Of a stretch of 64,000 nt of DNA, positions 34,030-46,824 are shown in pieces. The translations under genes were made by a program, and so were the position numbers. This stretch comes from Thalassia testudinum (lineage: Eukaryota; Streptophyta; Magnoliopsida; Alismatales; Hydrocharitaceae): assembly GCA_037157565.1 (NCBI GenBank), contig JAZHRO010000046.1, positions 18,574,501-18,638,500 of the forward strand, in the 5' to 3' direction. The notes beneath the pieces were generated by a model, which made no database searches, had not been told where the DNA came from, and saw only the letters and a list, made by a program, of their open reading frames with translations. Each line of letters opens with the position of its first letter. Positions within the stretch are counted from its first letter, which is position 1.

Positions 34030-35555
34030 AAAAACATACTCCCGAATCAGACTCTGAAGTTTTGTTGATCACATTCTTAGTTGGGAGTCTGGAATTCTTG
34101 CTACGGGGCCTAATGGGTTTGACTTGGGGTTGGGTAGGTCCCTTGTGTCTACTAGTAGTACTCAAGGAGATGGTGTTTACAGTGGAAAAATGCTATTGGT
34201 TTGTGTCTTGGAGAGGGTTGGGCAAAACACGAGGCTCACTATTGATTATAGAAAGAACATGGTTCGCTCCAGGAGGGTTGGTGTGGCCTGATAGATAGCA
34301 TGAGCTTGAGCATATGACTCCCCATTATTACAAAACCCTTGATGCCCAGTGCCTCGGTTCTGCACTTTCCTTGGGTTTGATACAAGATGTGATTGTAGAG
34401 ATCTTGGCTGTCAATTGTTTGCACCAAGTATGGATTGCAAGGTATCCAGTGAAGTTTTCATTTGTTGCATGAGCTGGAGCATGACCCTTGCATTTCTACC
34501 ATCTTTAGGTTTAAATCAGCTTGCTCGATAGGTTGTTGAGCATTCCACATGGACTAATTAACCTGATTCAAGGGCAACTGAGTATATACATGACCCTGAC
34601 CCAATGGTTTCTACAATACATAGTTGTTGGGTTGATATTGCATCTGCTGCCCCTGATCTTTCCAAGAGAAGTTAGTATGATTTCTCCAACTATAATTATA
34701 TGAATTCGAGTAAGGGTTGGACCTAACATTCTCCTGCATAGCCTAAACATCCACATAAGATGAGGATGAAGAAGGATAAGTAAAACTGGGATCAAAGGCC
34801 CCAGTTTGGAACCCATAGGTTTCCGAGAAGAGTTCGCCTGAAGGTCTACCTAACTCCAACCGGTTCACAAACTCCTGTCCCATAGGAGCATGCAAAGAAT
34901 GGAATCCCCATCCTTGGGATTGAGTGGATCTAGAAAAATTAGAGTTTCCGGACATCCACTCTTCCATTCATTTAGTAACCAAATCCATCTTATCTAATCT
35001 ATTACAGATCAATTCCATATCAGATTTATGAGAATCTTGCACCTCATTGGCATTTGATCAGTTTGCTAGGATCGGTTGAAGGTTTCCATGGAAGCATGGT
35101 TTAAAGAATTTTCACTCATTTCCTCAAACAAATCATATGTGCTATCTACGTCTTTATTGGGGAAATTGCCTTCGCAAGAAGAATCCACTTATTACGGAGT
35201 TGATCATTCTACCTGTGATAAAAAATCTGCACAAGTTGTTATTTAGGCACCTCGTGGTGTGTACACTTTTGCAACAGATCCTGGAATCGGTCCCAGGCCT
35301 CATGAAACGGTTCCCCCCACCACTGGGCAAAAGTGGTAATTGCCCGTCGCAATGCATTGGTTCGCCCAATTGGGAAGAATTTCTTCAGGAAGGCCAATTT
35401 CAAAGCTATCCAGGTAGCAATCAGTCTTCTAATGGTATGATATCAATGTGTGTCCTTATCCCTAAGTTAATGTGGGAAAAACTTCTTGAGCATCTGTTCT
35501 TCATCCACATTCTGCGATTTGGCAGTCTGAACTAGTTGGAAGGAGGTACTGGGGA
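34030..35555 (-). pseudogene. gag of element A
   Basis: On the - strand the gag domain is seen in broken frames: EEQMLKKFFPH (like the LFPFSLK site of H), LAFLKKFFPIGRTNALRRAI (about 35420-35360), EPFHEAWDRFQDLLQKCTHHEVP (about 35335-35265; here split as EPFHEAWDRF and LLQKCTHH). It is followed by LFEEMSENSLNHASMET (about 35130-35080) and a YNYSWRNHTNFSW segment (about 34700-34660). The first part of gag is missing; it joins leader DNA near 35555. The C-terminal end reaches TSESDSGV at 34035, where H inserted, and goes on in protease at 7458. Multiple stops and frame changes make it a dead copy. Confidence 0.75.
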
Positions 35556-36601
35556 GAACGTTCTTCCCTTAGCTTGCACCTCCGATTCCTAATATACCCC
35601 CTAGCAAGGTCGTTCGACGCCACTCCCCTAGCTAGACATTAGATTGACTAGTATAAGCAGGTTAATCATGAACAATCTCAATCTTGACCCCGAAGAGCGA
35701 ATCAGTCCTTATGGCCAACATCTAATAAATTTTAGTTAGGCTTGGGATATTGGTGCTTCTAGAATGTGATGGGCCCTTAATTGGTTGTGCCCTTAATGAT
35801 TTGTTCGAGAATGTGTGTATGCGCACAACCAAAATGTTTTTAAGCCAGATTATTGAGGAAGAGGTGAATTTTAGGGTTCGAATCTTGCTTAGTAGCTTTT
35901 AGGATTCAAATACTAGGTATATTCAATCAAGTTTTGTGAAGCAATCCAAGTTTTGAAAGCACAAGTTCAAGTATTTTTCCTTTGTAAATCAAGAAAATAT
36001 GGAGTGCCTAGCTTGACTTAAGTATTGAATCCTATGGGGCAACTACAAAATGAATATCTTTTAAATTAGGTGGTGCGGCCCAAACAATTCAATCAATTGG
36101 CCCTAATGCACCACCGATTAAGGCACACAAAAGGGTGATTAACCTAATATGATTTCTACTCTTTTATGTGTTGATTTAGCGTATCGGGTCCACAGGTCAA
36201 AATCTCGATTGAGTAGATAAAAATCAAGTCTGATTATGTGCCTCCGATGTGGGTCTATAAAGTGTGTAAATTTAATTGGCCCACAGAAAGTTTCCTTTTT
36301 TTTTTCTTTTCAAATGCGGGAGTGAAATGGATGAAGGTGGCAAACAAAACAAACAATTCCATCCTAGGATTTATGCAAGCACGTAAGTAGATTTGGTCTT
36401 GGTTATGAGTGTGGTGAAATGAAACTAGTTGGAGGGGAATGTGGGGGACACTTACAATGCGCTCTACTTGCACATTACTCTAGTCTACCACACTTGGATC
36501 TCCATGCTAGGGTACCTACAACACAATAGATCAAAGACAAGAGGGGTTAGTGCTATGTAAATGCAGCGAAGCATAGAAAACAATAAAGTAAATTCCGTTG
36601 C
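35556..36601 (-). other. 5' leader of element A
   Basis: This matches the leader of B (45990-46810) over most of its length, including GTTCTTCCCTT.GC.T and TTATGCAAGC phrases. Both leaders carry GTGGTG...ACCAA-type AT-rich DNA with no convincing coding frame. Confidence 0.65.
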
Positions 36602-36621
36602 CTCCCTAGCAACAGTGCCAA
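36602..36621 (-). other. Primer-binding site of element A
   Basis: The - strand reads TTGGCACTGTTGCTAGGGAG directly inside the LTR. It matches the tRNA-Asp type TGGCGCCGTTGCCGGGGA at most positions. Confidence 0.65.
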
Positions 36622-36623
36622 AA

Positions 36624-37937
36624 TGATCGCATGGGTTTCGTATGTTTGAAATCGAGGTTGCACCTAACCTGTCATCGTAGTTGCAAAACTCGTGATCAAA
36701 TATAATTCATACCGAAACTCCAACGGAGTCTCGAGTCAGACATAGGGAGGCGACATTTACTTTGTATGAAAACTACACTTCGATTTGTTTCTTTGCCGTG
36801 TTTCAAGGTTTTGTTAGTTTTTTTGTTTTTGAAATAAAATGACAATCAATCACAAGAGAGAGATAAAATTGAATCTAATATATTGCATGAATGTCAATTA
36901 CAATAATGTAGAAAACATAAAAAGGGAGGGAGGTGAGAAGAAATCCCTGAAGCAGCTATTCAGCGAGACAATGGCTGCCAGTCACTGTAAGCAGCTCACA
37001 CCCGCTCACGCTCACAGCTGGTCTTGTTCGTATGCGCACAATTAGTAACAGCTGTAAGAGTCACTGTCTGTCTACCAGGATGTCGCAAAAAGCTAGCGCC
37101 AACCAAGCACGCGCCTGCCTCATGCACGTAGAGGCCTTGCTGGTGTGCGTGCGGGCGTGTGCTGCTAGTGCATACTGGTGCTGCACTGCCACTGCTGCTG
37201 CATGCGGTCGCATGCACTGGCTGCATTGCACCCCAGCTGGATTGAGAATGGGGGGCGCTGCGGGGACTTGAACCCACGCCCCTCCCTTTGGAGTGCCTCT
37301 CTCCAACCAATGTGCCAAGGCATCCAGTTCATCGTGCGAACGTCTTAACGCACACGGTGGAGATGAATCCTCATCCATTCGATCTTGATCCAACTGTTGT
37401 GGTGCGAGAGCAAGGATGATGAGGAGGAGGTGCTAGGATTGCTGGACGATGTTGGGCAGCCTGGATGGCGCCACGTGGCCCCATCTGGGCTGTCCATTCT
37501 TCTTTCTGTTGCAGAGGGTGCCACGGTGCTTGGATCGAGTTGACTTTTGCATTTCCAGACTGCGATCGTTGCTCCGGATCCATCCGTATGGTTGGATTTT
37601 TCATCCAAAGTTCGTAAGGATGTTGCATTGCCCTCCTAGCTGCTGATCTTCCTCAAACTTCATAATGCTACAAGACTTCCATCTAGATGATTTTGGAGTC
37701 ATTAGCCTCCAATCGTCGTCCTGATAAGATCCGTATGGTCCGATCATCCATCTGAGGCCTTGAAAGAAATCTTCTTCTCTCTTGACCATAAAAAGGACAC
37801 AATTAACCTAAATTATATATAACTACTCTAAATGTGGAATGATGCATGGCATGCAATACTTATGGCATGAAATGGAAATCTAAGCCTAGGAACATGCATG
37901 AATAGGCATTTTATCTTCAATAATTTTTTCTACATCA
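36624..37937 (-). repeat. 5' LTR of element A
   Basis: Bounded on the + strand by TGATCGCATGGG and CTACATCA. Compared with 3296-4781 it has the left 250 bp but lacks about 430 bp, including the TATA box, so this 5' promoter copy is damaged. It keeps the tRNA-like module and a CACGTG at 37472-37477. Confidence 0.8.
37264..37317 (-). other. tRNA-like A-box/B-box module in the A 5' LTR
   Basis: A box TGGCACATTGG (37317-37307) and B box GGTTCAAGTCC (37274-37264) on the - strand, with first bases 43 nt apart, exactly as in the partner LTR at 4106-4159. Confidence 0.6.
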
Positions 37938-39256
37938 ATAAGTCAAAGGCCAAGATGGTGTAAATCTATAATTTAGATGAAAAATCCGGCTGCATGGATG
38001 GGTTCGGATCGACTATCGCAGCCCAACGGTGCGAAAATCGATCCAATACAACATCCGTGGCACCATCTACAAGTCACAGAAGATGGACGACCAGGATGGC
38101 TCCACGTGGTGCCATCCCAGTCACCCAATACTGGCTATGAATGGCAACTAATCTCCTCCTCAAACGATCGCCAAATCTGGGCCTTTTGATCGTGATCCAA
38201 TGGCCACAAGCATGCATTCTATGGATGGAAACGTGACCAACTCTCGGCCTTGGAGCAATGGTCATGCACTTGCGGGTGAGATAGAGGTTGCGGGTTCAAG
38301 CCTCATCAAGCGCCTCATTTCAACATGAGTGCTGCTACAATTGATTTCATCCGTTGGATGCATGGTGAGTGGCTGGATGGAGCGACACGTGGTGCATTAG
38401 GAGTGCGTGCTGAGGAGTAGCAACTTATAAGACGTCCGATCTCGCGATCGGATAGCTAATATCGCGAGGATGTGATCAAGCATTGAGTGCACAGAAGGTG
38501 AGGAGGCTAGCATGCGCGTAGAGCTTTAGTGAGGTGGTGTCTTTAGTGACACTTAGATCTGTCACTAAAGACCCCATTATTTAATGTTTTAAGCTTGAAA
38601 TGTCAACTTTGCCCTCAATCCCTACAACTATAAAAGGAGGCCCATTCCACACAAATTCTTCATCCCTTCCTCTCATCTCTCTCACTCTCTAAAGCTCTAA
38701 AGAAGCTTGTCCCAAACTTGGGATGCTCTTCTAGAGTCAAAATCAATGTTTTCTCTACTCTGTTCTGGAAGTGGATCCCGTGACGAAGGCGATGCCGTGC
38801 CTCACCTCCGATTCTTCGCACTCCATTCTTCTTCTTTCGTATTCGTCCTCTGTCTTCTAGGCATCGCCCCATTTGGCTCATCCTCCAAACAGCCGTCGAA
38901 GAGGACAGCTTCTCACTACGTTCTTTTTATCGCTTTCTAGAGTATATTTTCCCACATTCTACTTGTAATCATTTCCTACTTTCTAGTTGTAAAAATAGTA
39001 TTCAGATACAAAGTGATTATTCTCTCTCTCTTACTGTTAATATCAATTTTATTGTGATTATCGAGCTTTCAAAATAAAAATACCAAAAAAATATAATCGT
39101 GGATTTAAGATCGACATAGCCTCCCTGTGTTCGACCCAAAATCGCTTTACGAATTTCGGCATAAATTTATTTATTGGCGGATTTCTTCGCAAATCATACT
39201 ATGATGATGGGCTTTTCAAAATCCAATTCCTTTTCCATAGATCATCCGATTCAACA
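37938..39256 (+). repeat. LTR fragment C' (5' end missing)
   Basis: It matches 47895-49395 of the complete solo LTR C. The first 285 bp are missing at the junction with LTR A. TATA box AACTATAAAAGG lies at 38627-38638; CACGTG hexamers at 38103-38108 and 38386-38391. The end follows the landmark GCAAATC..ACTA..ATGA (39190-39206), and the ATTCAACA terminus is approximate. Open frames in it (for example 38707-38940) show no domain. Confidence 0.65.
38251..38303 (+). other. tRNA-like A-box/B-box module in LTR C'
   Basis: A box TGGAGCAATGG (38251-38261) and B box GGTTCAAGCCT (38293-38303), first bases 42 nt apart. It lies on the sense strand, about 380 bp upstream of the TATA box. Confidence 0.6.
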
Positions 39257-41090
39257 GACCCTAATTCCTTCCCAATCTCTCTTGCAAACGCATGAAAGAT
39301 TCGGGTATCATTTTGTGTGCAAAGCTCTCATGATTGAAATCTTCTTTCCATGATTGAAATACCCCTTAAGGGCTATAAAATGATCCCTCATGCATTTTCT
39401 CACCTCCTTAGCAAGGTTTTGGGCCAAAACCCTCTTCCAAATCCTACCTTTGGCCCCTCTCTGACCAAGCTCCGGTGGTCCTCCATCCCCTTCATCCTAC
39501 AGGCAGCCAATGGACAAATTGGCCTGCCCATCTTCTTCCACATCTTCATCCGTGCCTCGCTAGTCAAAGCAAGGTACATCTTCCCCTTTCCTCGCCACCG
39601 TCCCCCTCTGGAGAATTCATCTTCTCCATCGTCGGCTTTCCAAAACCAACGTGGACTCTACCCCATCCGTCCATTTAGATTAGGTAGTTAGTTCTCCTTA
39701 GATTCTTAGGGCAATTTCCTCTATCTAAAAACCCAAAAACACCCCTCAATGTATCTGCAAGCCACCTTCGCTCTCACCTCTGGCCACCCCTCCGACGAGT
39801 CCGCCCAACCTCCACAACCCACCAAACAACTCACCAACACCCCCTACACCTCCTCCTCATCCACCCGAACCAAAGACCTCTCCTATCTAGGGTTATTCAT
39901 CCCTCCTAACATCCACTGAACAACCCCACATTCTCCGACCTTCTTCGTGTCCGCCACACCCACACACTCTCTCTCATAGCCCATCACCACCGCCAATAAC
40001 TTTGCTACACCATTGCAATCATCCTGAGTTTTTTAACTAGGGCTTATAGCCCATATTTCTGTTGCAGGCACCATCATCGGAGCTCTGTCGTCACCTTGAC
40101 ATCACCGGCTTCACCTTCAGTTCTCTGGCATTAAGAGACCTAGATGCTACACCAAGGAGACGTGGAATCAATCCAGGACCAATTTGAGGTGGTCAATCGA
40201 AGACCATATACTCAACGGCTGCATCTATTCGACGGACCCCCATCCGTAGTAGACATGCGAAAGGACTGTGCAAGATAGTCCCACATCGTGGGATTTGGAG
40301 GCAACGTTGTGGCATATATTTTTTTTTTTCATATGGTTGTTTGCCTCAAACACTTGGGGGTGAGGTCCCCGCTCTCCCGTACATACCCAACCTACCTAAG
40401 CCTACCACTCCTCTACTGCAACCCTATGCATGCAGCTCTGGACCCGGTTACACGTACTCGAATACCCGATAAAATCGGATTTCTGAGAGAGAAGAGAAGG
40501 AAAGAGAGAGTGGTGAGGTAGGGCTGGGTTTTGCTCTTCAGAAGAGATCTTCAACACTTAGTCGCTTGGAAGGAAAGAAGAGAAGAGGGGAAAAGCTAAA
40601 GGCAGAAAGGAGAACACTTAAGAAGAAAAGAAGAGGTTTGTGAATGGAAGAAGAGGCTCGTTAGAGAAGTAGAACAGAAGAAAGCTCTCTGGAAAGCACT
40701 GTAGCAAGCAACATTTAAGTCATCTGACTTGATATCCAGACATCTAATCACTGTTCATTTATTTGTCATGGTTGAGTAGTTGATATATATGTGCATGACT
40801 AATAATTGGTGATCTAAATTATCATTATTTTGTCCTAGGTATCTTTTTGTCATATTTAACTCTTTGAAATAGTCATATTATACATTGAATATAAATTTTG
40901 AGTAGTTATTCATTGAATATCATTATTCTTGGCTTATTTCTTGTGCGGATTTGTATTTTAATTGAGATTAGTGCGTGAATGCAATACTTGCTTCCTGTGT
41001 TCGACCTCGGACTTCATTTCTAGATATTCGAATAATAAATTTTATTTGTTGAAAGATCGATTGAGGATTTTGCACTACAACGATGATAAC
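39257..41090 (+). repeat. LTR fragment D (5' end missing)
   Basis: It aligns by eye with 1280-3290 of LTR D' and lacks the first 780 bp or so. TATA box GGCTATAAAA (39371-39380). It ends near CACTACAACGATGATAAC (41073-41090), close to where a - strand LTR fragment starts. Frames at 39350-39691 lie just downstream of the TATA box and look like leader. Confidence 0.6.
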
Positions 41091-41390
41091 TTAATCTTAA
41101 TCCTCTCTAGATCTTATAAGACATTCTGATGCTACGGTGGTCTGATCGAGGCAATCTCAAGGGTGTTGGACTTTGATCCTTGCCTTGACCAGATCTGTAT
41201 GTTTGGATCTTCAATTCAAAGCCCAGATAAATATCACCCTATCCCCTAGCCACAAAAGAGGCAAATTAACCTATAATTTGTACAAACTAATCAAATTGCA
41301 TGTTATGCAATATTTATAATGTTGCCACTTCTATAGACCTAGGAACATTCAAAAATAGGCATTTTAGGCAAAATAGATGTGTCCACATCA
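41091..41390 (-). repeat. Fragment of the 3' LTR of element B
   Basis: It matches the end of the B LTR at about 59735-60024 (TTTGGATCTTCAAT.CAA and AAATATCACCCTATCCCCTA phrases). About 1.5 kb of the LTR is missing at the left, where it meets LTR D. Confidence 0.7.
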
Positions 41391-44300
41391 CACCCTCATG
41401 CCTATCTTTTGCTAGTCACTAGCAAAACTACATGCTATTTACAACAGAATTAGAATCAAATTACTTGGGCAACAATTATTTCTCAATAGTAAGAAATTTT
41501 TACTAAAAACCTAAACTATAGAGACTCAACTGTGGCTAAGTGTTTGTTGATGAGTGTGATTTTGTACGAGAGAAGATTTGAGTTAGAAAAGCCATTGTTG
41601 TAGTGGGTGGAAATCTGCTACCAAATAAAATTTATATCAAAACTCCAAGGAAGTCCCGGGTTGAACACAGGGAGGTGAATGTTTGGTTTGTGGAAATCCG
41701 CACTTCAATTATTTGTTTTTGTTGTTTTTATCTTTTGTAATTTCTTTTTTATAAGGCAAGAGATCAAGTTAGCAAAACTTTATCTAACTAATCTACTTAC
41801 AAATTAAAAGGAAGAAAGGGAAAGAAATAATCACATATATATCTAAACAAGTGTTTGTTACAAATAAGAAAGCGGAAAACTACACTAAAAAAGTGATAAA
41901 GATAGAGAGGTGGGAAGAGTCCCCCTCAACAGTCGATTGGACGACAGCTCGCTCTGACGTTGCCTGGATAAAGGTGGTAGGAAGCTAGAGGATGGAGAAC
42001 AATGACGGAGGAAGGAGGACGGGGCAGGATGGCATCATGGTGAGGTTCTTCTTCCCGAAGGTGGTGAGAGGACTACCACGAGATGCTCCACAAAGGGGGA
42101 TCAAAGGTGGGAAAATAATTTGATTTTCTACTCTAGAGGAGCATCCCAAGCTTGGTACAAGCTCTCTACCGAGCCTTGGAGGTGGTGAGGGAGAGAAAGG
42201 AAGAGATGAAGAAGAATAGGAGGGGTAGGGGTCCTTTTATAGTGGAGGAAAGGATCCATTTCATACATAGGACATTTAGTGACAGCCATAAACATTGCTG
42301 AACATCCACCGCAAGCATCGCTAAAGTCGTAGCTCACACGCCCCACGCACAGTGCTCGCGCACGTGCTCCGCATGCTCATGTCATGCACGCTCGCTGGCC
42401 TTTCTGCCTCCATGCACTACACATGCTATGCTTCCTCTGTGCAGCTACTGCTATGCATGCCCATGTGTTGCGTGCGTGCATGCCCATGGGCAGCCTCGAT
42501 AGCACCACGTGGTGCGATATGGGCTGTCTATCTTCTTTCATTTGTAGGGGCTACTGCAGAAGTCGAATTGAGGCGATTTTCTCATTGTTGGGCTACGATC
42601 ATCAACCCAAATTCCGTTCATGAAGTCAAATTTGTCATTTGAAGCTCTGAATTGCTTCACCTAGTCCCATGGCCATTGATCTTCCTCAGATTGCATAAGG
42701 TGCTATGGGACTCTGATCAAGACGATTTTGGACGCGTTGGACTCCGATTGTCATCCTGATCAGATCTGTATGGTCGAGTCGTCAATCTAAGGATCCGAAT
42801 TAAATCTCTTGCTCTCCTGGCCACAAATGGATGCAAATAACATAAAATTTATACACACTATTCTAAATGTAGAATGATGCATGCTATGCATTATTTATAG
42901 TATCGAATGCATATCTATGCCTAGGAACATGCACAAATAGGCATTTTATCCTAAGTAAATGTGTCTACATCATCTAACAAAATGCAGACTGCCCAAGCCC
43001 TCACCTTATCTAAAAGCAAATACATTTTTTTCTTTGTTTTTCTTCTTTTCTAATTTTTTTTGAATTTTTGAGTTTAGAGTTTCGAGGTAGCTTTCTATGG
43101 CAACCTATCCTACCTAAGACTCAAAAGCAACCCTAAGTCCTAAGCAACTTTTTGTGTAAATGTGATAGACTCAACATTTGGCAATTAGAACGGACTTCAG
43201 GTTTCCATGAACCCAAGGTAACACTAATGAAAAATTTCAGCCAAAAGGTGTATCTGTTTGACCAGTAACTTTCTCCCTACTTTTTTTTTCATGGTGTCAA
43301 CTCAAGGGCGAACCTAGTGTATATCTCCCTAGCTTATTCTACTTCCTTGCTTCCTCCTAAAAGTTTGGGAATTTCTTTTGCATTCTTATGAGTTGGGTTC
43401 TGGATAACTAGCCAATGGGACATCCAACTCATGGCGACTTGCCAGCCATACTCGTGCGATGAAGTGCGGCTTATTTATTTTTTTCTTCTTTTCTATTTCT
43501 CATCAATTTTTTTTTCTAAGTAGGTGGCTTCCCTAATCTTAGATTTACCTTAAGGCAGTAGAATGAGAATGGTCATGTAATTAGGTTATGGACAACTGGC
43601 CATTGGGCTATTACCCATGACAACATGTCAGCCATACTGCCCTAGGAAGTTCATTAGCTACCCAATTTCCATTAAAACCATCAAAAAGTAAGTCAGTGCT
43701 GATGGTGTGTAAATGCTTAAACTTAAAGTCTCCTTAAATCAGAGGGCAGGTTGATAAGTCTTGTACATATCACCCCAACCTTTTAACCAATTAGAAATAA
43801 ATTAAGGATGGAAAGGACTCAAGGAACAAGGCCACATTTTAGTGGACACACGGGTTGATTAAGCCTGAAGACCTGAAGGATCTAAGTGCTCATGTCCTAT
43901 TGTATCATTTCTTAAAGTTAACAAATTTCTAATGGTCGAGTTCTCTTTTCCTAATTCCATTTTTTTTCATAAATAAAGAGAATAAAAAGAATCTACTGAG
44001 CTAACAAAATAATTCAGATATGGATATCCACCCCTCATGCCTATCTTATGCAATGTTCTCATTGTGTTAAAAAGACATGAAAAAGTGTAGAGTAGAGAGG
44101 AAAGGACCTGAATTTAGTGATTAACAGGTCAGCTCCGAGATGAAAATAGACTTTATACATGCTAAATTTATTGCCTTCAGCTAGGCACACTATACAAACA
44201 ACGAAGTCAAGAATTCATAGGCATCAGTCAAGATCAAAATAAGAAGATCCATTTTATGACCCATAAGGAGATGTCCACAGATGTAGATAAGATTGTGATG

Positions 44301-44590
44301 AAGACCCATGCCCCACGATCGAGTGTTCTAAGGTTTTGGATCAAAATTACCCAGAACGTGAGATCATTGTGCAAGTGGGGTCGAGCCAGAGGTTTAGTGC
44401 TATGCAACCAAAGTCAATAATGTCGGACAATAGGTATGTCTAAATCAATGGTCTCATTTGTCTAGTTAACAGTTTGTCCCATGTCGGTACTTTCACACAT
44501 GCTAGAACCCTTAGATCAAGAATATTGTTTCATTTGGAATTGGCTTCTCTGATATTCATTTCCAGATTCCTATCCTCCAAAATCAAAGTT
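41391..44590 (-). other. 3' non-coding region of element B (split by a solo LTR)
   Basis: The purine tract lies next to the LTR (- strand 41408-41391, containing AGGCATGAGGGTG), then the hairpin TTTGCTAGTCACTAGCAAA (41408-41426). The region is interrupted by an LTR at 41548-42972 and resumes in step with element A (CAGACTGCCCAAG.CCTCA at 42986 and 4955). The pair of direct repeats is present at about 43390-43460 and 43580-43650. CAATGTTCTCATTG is at 44051-44064. No gene was seen; 44180-44590 may hold the broken end of the B ORF. Confidence 0.65.
41548..42972 (-). repeat. Solo LTR of the A/B family
   Basis: Bounded by TGATGAGTG (+ strand) and CTACATCA. It sits in B internal DNA that is continuous in A, so it is an insertion without internal sequence. 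The - strand TATA box is CCACTATAAAAGG (42245-42233) and CACGTG is at 42506-42511. The tRNA-like module seen in other members is not found here. No clean target duplication was found. Confidence 0.65.
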
Positions 44591-45828
44591 TCTGGGACCT
44601 AGAAAGTGTTATCAAGCCCGTCTAAAATATCCAAGTCCAAAACTTGTGGCTCAATTAGAATTGACTTGGGTTTTGTAATCTCAAGAAAATAATCATCATT
44701 ATGCTCAAGGTGTGATTGAGGAATGGGGTTATGAATTGAATCCTTTATGAAATCAGGATCTGAATCCTCCATGCTATCCATCGTTAGATCGAAATCCTCA
44801 ATTACCAGGCTATCAAATGATTCATCATACTCCTCAAACCTGTATGTCTCACTAAAACTATCTTCCTCAAACTCAAGACTTCACATAAAGATTCTTCACC
44901 TTCAGAATCAAAGAATTTTGGATCCGCATTAATATATGTCTCAAGATCATATGTTGTTCCTTGGTCCACAAAGACATATTTTTCCTCGTAACTTAGTTTA
45001 GGGATCTCAGGTGAAGAAATCAATTCATCCTCAATTGGCTACTTTAGACCAACCTAGTCATCCCCAATCTCATAAAATTTGTCCCCCTACAGGTGCCTGA
45101 GCGGGTTCTGACATTGGCTTTCTTCAAGGGGGTTCATCCTGGGAATCATCACAAGATTGAACTAAAGTAACCACAAATTTCATCCTCAATTTTGATAATT
45201 TCCCAAGTAAAATCTCACCCGGGTCCTTATCCATAACATCTTGGAGCCAATCCAAAAATTACTTATTAAGATCATCAATCATTTGAACAAGAGGCTCCAA
45301 TTCTTTAGTGCAGGGTGTTGGCTGAGCTTCTAAAGATTGAATGGTGTTCCTTAAATTACCCAACACCATATCTTGGACCTGGTTCACCTAAACCAAATTA
45401 TTTGATTCAGGGTTGGGTGGGTTTGGTTTCAATTTAGGGGAGTCAAGAAATTGAGGTTCCTGGGGACCTCCATGATAGTAGGTCATTTCTGATTGTTCAT
45501 AAAGGGGTGGTGACCCATATGCAGTGTAATACTGGGGAGGGTATGGGTTATAATCATCATATCCCTCTTGACTGTAGATCGTATCAGGTGTTCCAAAGGA
45601 AGATGGTGATCTATAATCGGTGTAGCTCAAAGAAGGATGAAAATTAAAGTGGTGGTGTACAGGGTTAAACCCTGCACATAGAGGTTCACAATTGTATCCC
45701 CAATCCTCATTATCCCAACTAGTAGATGGTTGAGTACAACACAGGTTGGGATAATAATCATCATATTGGGGATAAGATGTGTTAGGAGGATAGGAGTGGA
45801 AATGTGCATAGGATGTAGAAGGATCCAT
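44591..45828 (-). pseudogene. Element B unknown ORF
   Basis: From ATG 45828 a 146-codon frame is rich in Tyr, Pro, Ser and His (DDYYPNLC, YDDYNPYPPQYYTAYG, ending NPPNPESNNLV). It continues past a stop as a helical, charged segment (MVLGNLRNTIQSLEAQP). Further stops and frame changes lead to acidic pieces at 45023-44802 (PKLSYEEKYVFVDQGTTYDL) and 44781-44599 (Asp/Glu-rich). It has the same layout as the el1 and el2 proteins: aromatic/Pro N-terminus, short helix, acidic middle. A clear LHHQ box was not found, and residue-level homology is not proven. It occupies the place of gag in the related element A. Confidence 0.5.
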
Positions 45829-46824
45829 GACAAAATGGGAGGAAAAAAGAGAAAAGAAATGACCTATTATAACAAACCTATCCTTAGGTGGGTTATCCTA
45901 ATGACCTACAGACACTCAAAACTCATCTTGAGATGAAAGAAATGATTTCATCTACTTCTTTCCATTCAATCCAACCAGTTATAGGAAAGGATTGGGGATG
46001 AGGTTCTTCCCTTGGCTTTCGCCTCAGGTTCCTTTGATACCCCCTAATTGTGGTCATTTGACACTACTACCCTAGCCAGACATCAGACGAACCAATAGAA
46101 ATAGATTAATAGAAATTAATCTCCAACTGGGCCCCTAAGATCGAGTCAAATCTTTAAGGCCAACGTCTACTTTATTTTTGTTAGGCCTAGGTTTGAATGT
46201 GCTCTAAAATGTAATGGGCCCTTTAGATAGGTTGTGCCCCTAAAGATTAGTTTCAATGTGTGTGCATGCACAAGTAATGTTTTCAAGCAAGATTATTTTT
46301 GGACGTAGTGAATTTAAGGGTTTGAATCTTGCTTAGTAGCTTTCAGGTTTCAAATTTCTAGTATATTCAGACAAGGTTTTGTGACGTACACCATGTTTTG
46401 AAAGTGAAGATATATTCCTTCACAAATCAAAAATAATGTGGTGTGCTTGGTTCATCACTAAAAATTGAATCCTATTGAGCAAGCTACTAATGGATCACTA
46501 TTAAGTGGTGCGACCAAGACAACCTAGTCAATTAGCCTTTTGCACCACTTGATTAAGGCAAATGTGATGATTAGCCTAGTCAGACTTTGACTCACTTAAG
46601 TGTATTAAGTTAGAGTGTACCGGGCCCATAGGTCAGATCCCATCTAGGTGGTAGAATCAGATCAAGGTGAGGTGCCTTGTGTGTGTGTGGCTGTATAAAA
46701 TGTGTAAATTTCAGCTAATCCTACATTCAAATTTTTTTATATATATGTGGGGGTGATGTGGGTGGATGTGGCAAACAAACAACCAGATCTATGCTTAGGG
46801 TTATGCAAGCTCCTAGGTTAATTA
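45829..46824 (-). other. 5' leader of element B, main part
   Basis: It aligns by eye with the leader of A (35580-36500). It is interrupted by the copia element at 46825 and continues at 58024-58230. No gene was seen. Confidence 0.6.

Larger units (their letters stand above)
7454..34034 (+). mobile_element. Element H: Ty3/gypsy (Tat/Athila-type) retrotransposon
   Basis: H carries gag, protease, RT, RNase H and integrase in gypsy order on the + strand, interrupted by el1 and el2. The flanking repeats are AACAA (7454-7458) and AAAAA (34030-34034), a 5 bp target duplication with one difference. The disrupted target is the gag-protease junction of element A. The 3' LTR is intact (32723-34029); the 5' LTR is reduced to about 45 bp. 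Many in-frame stops show it cannot make proteins. There is no env-like gene after integrase. Confidence 0.85.
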
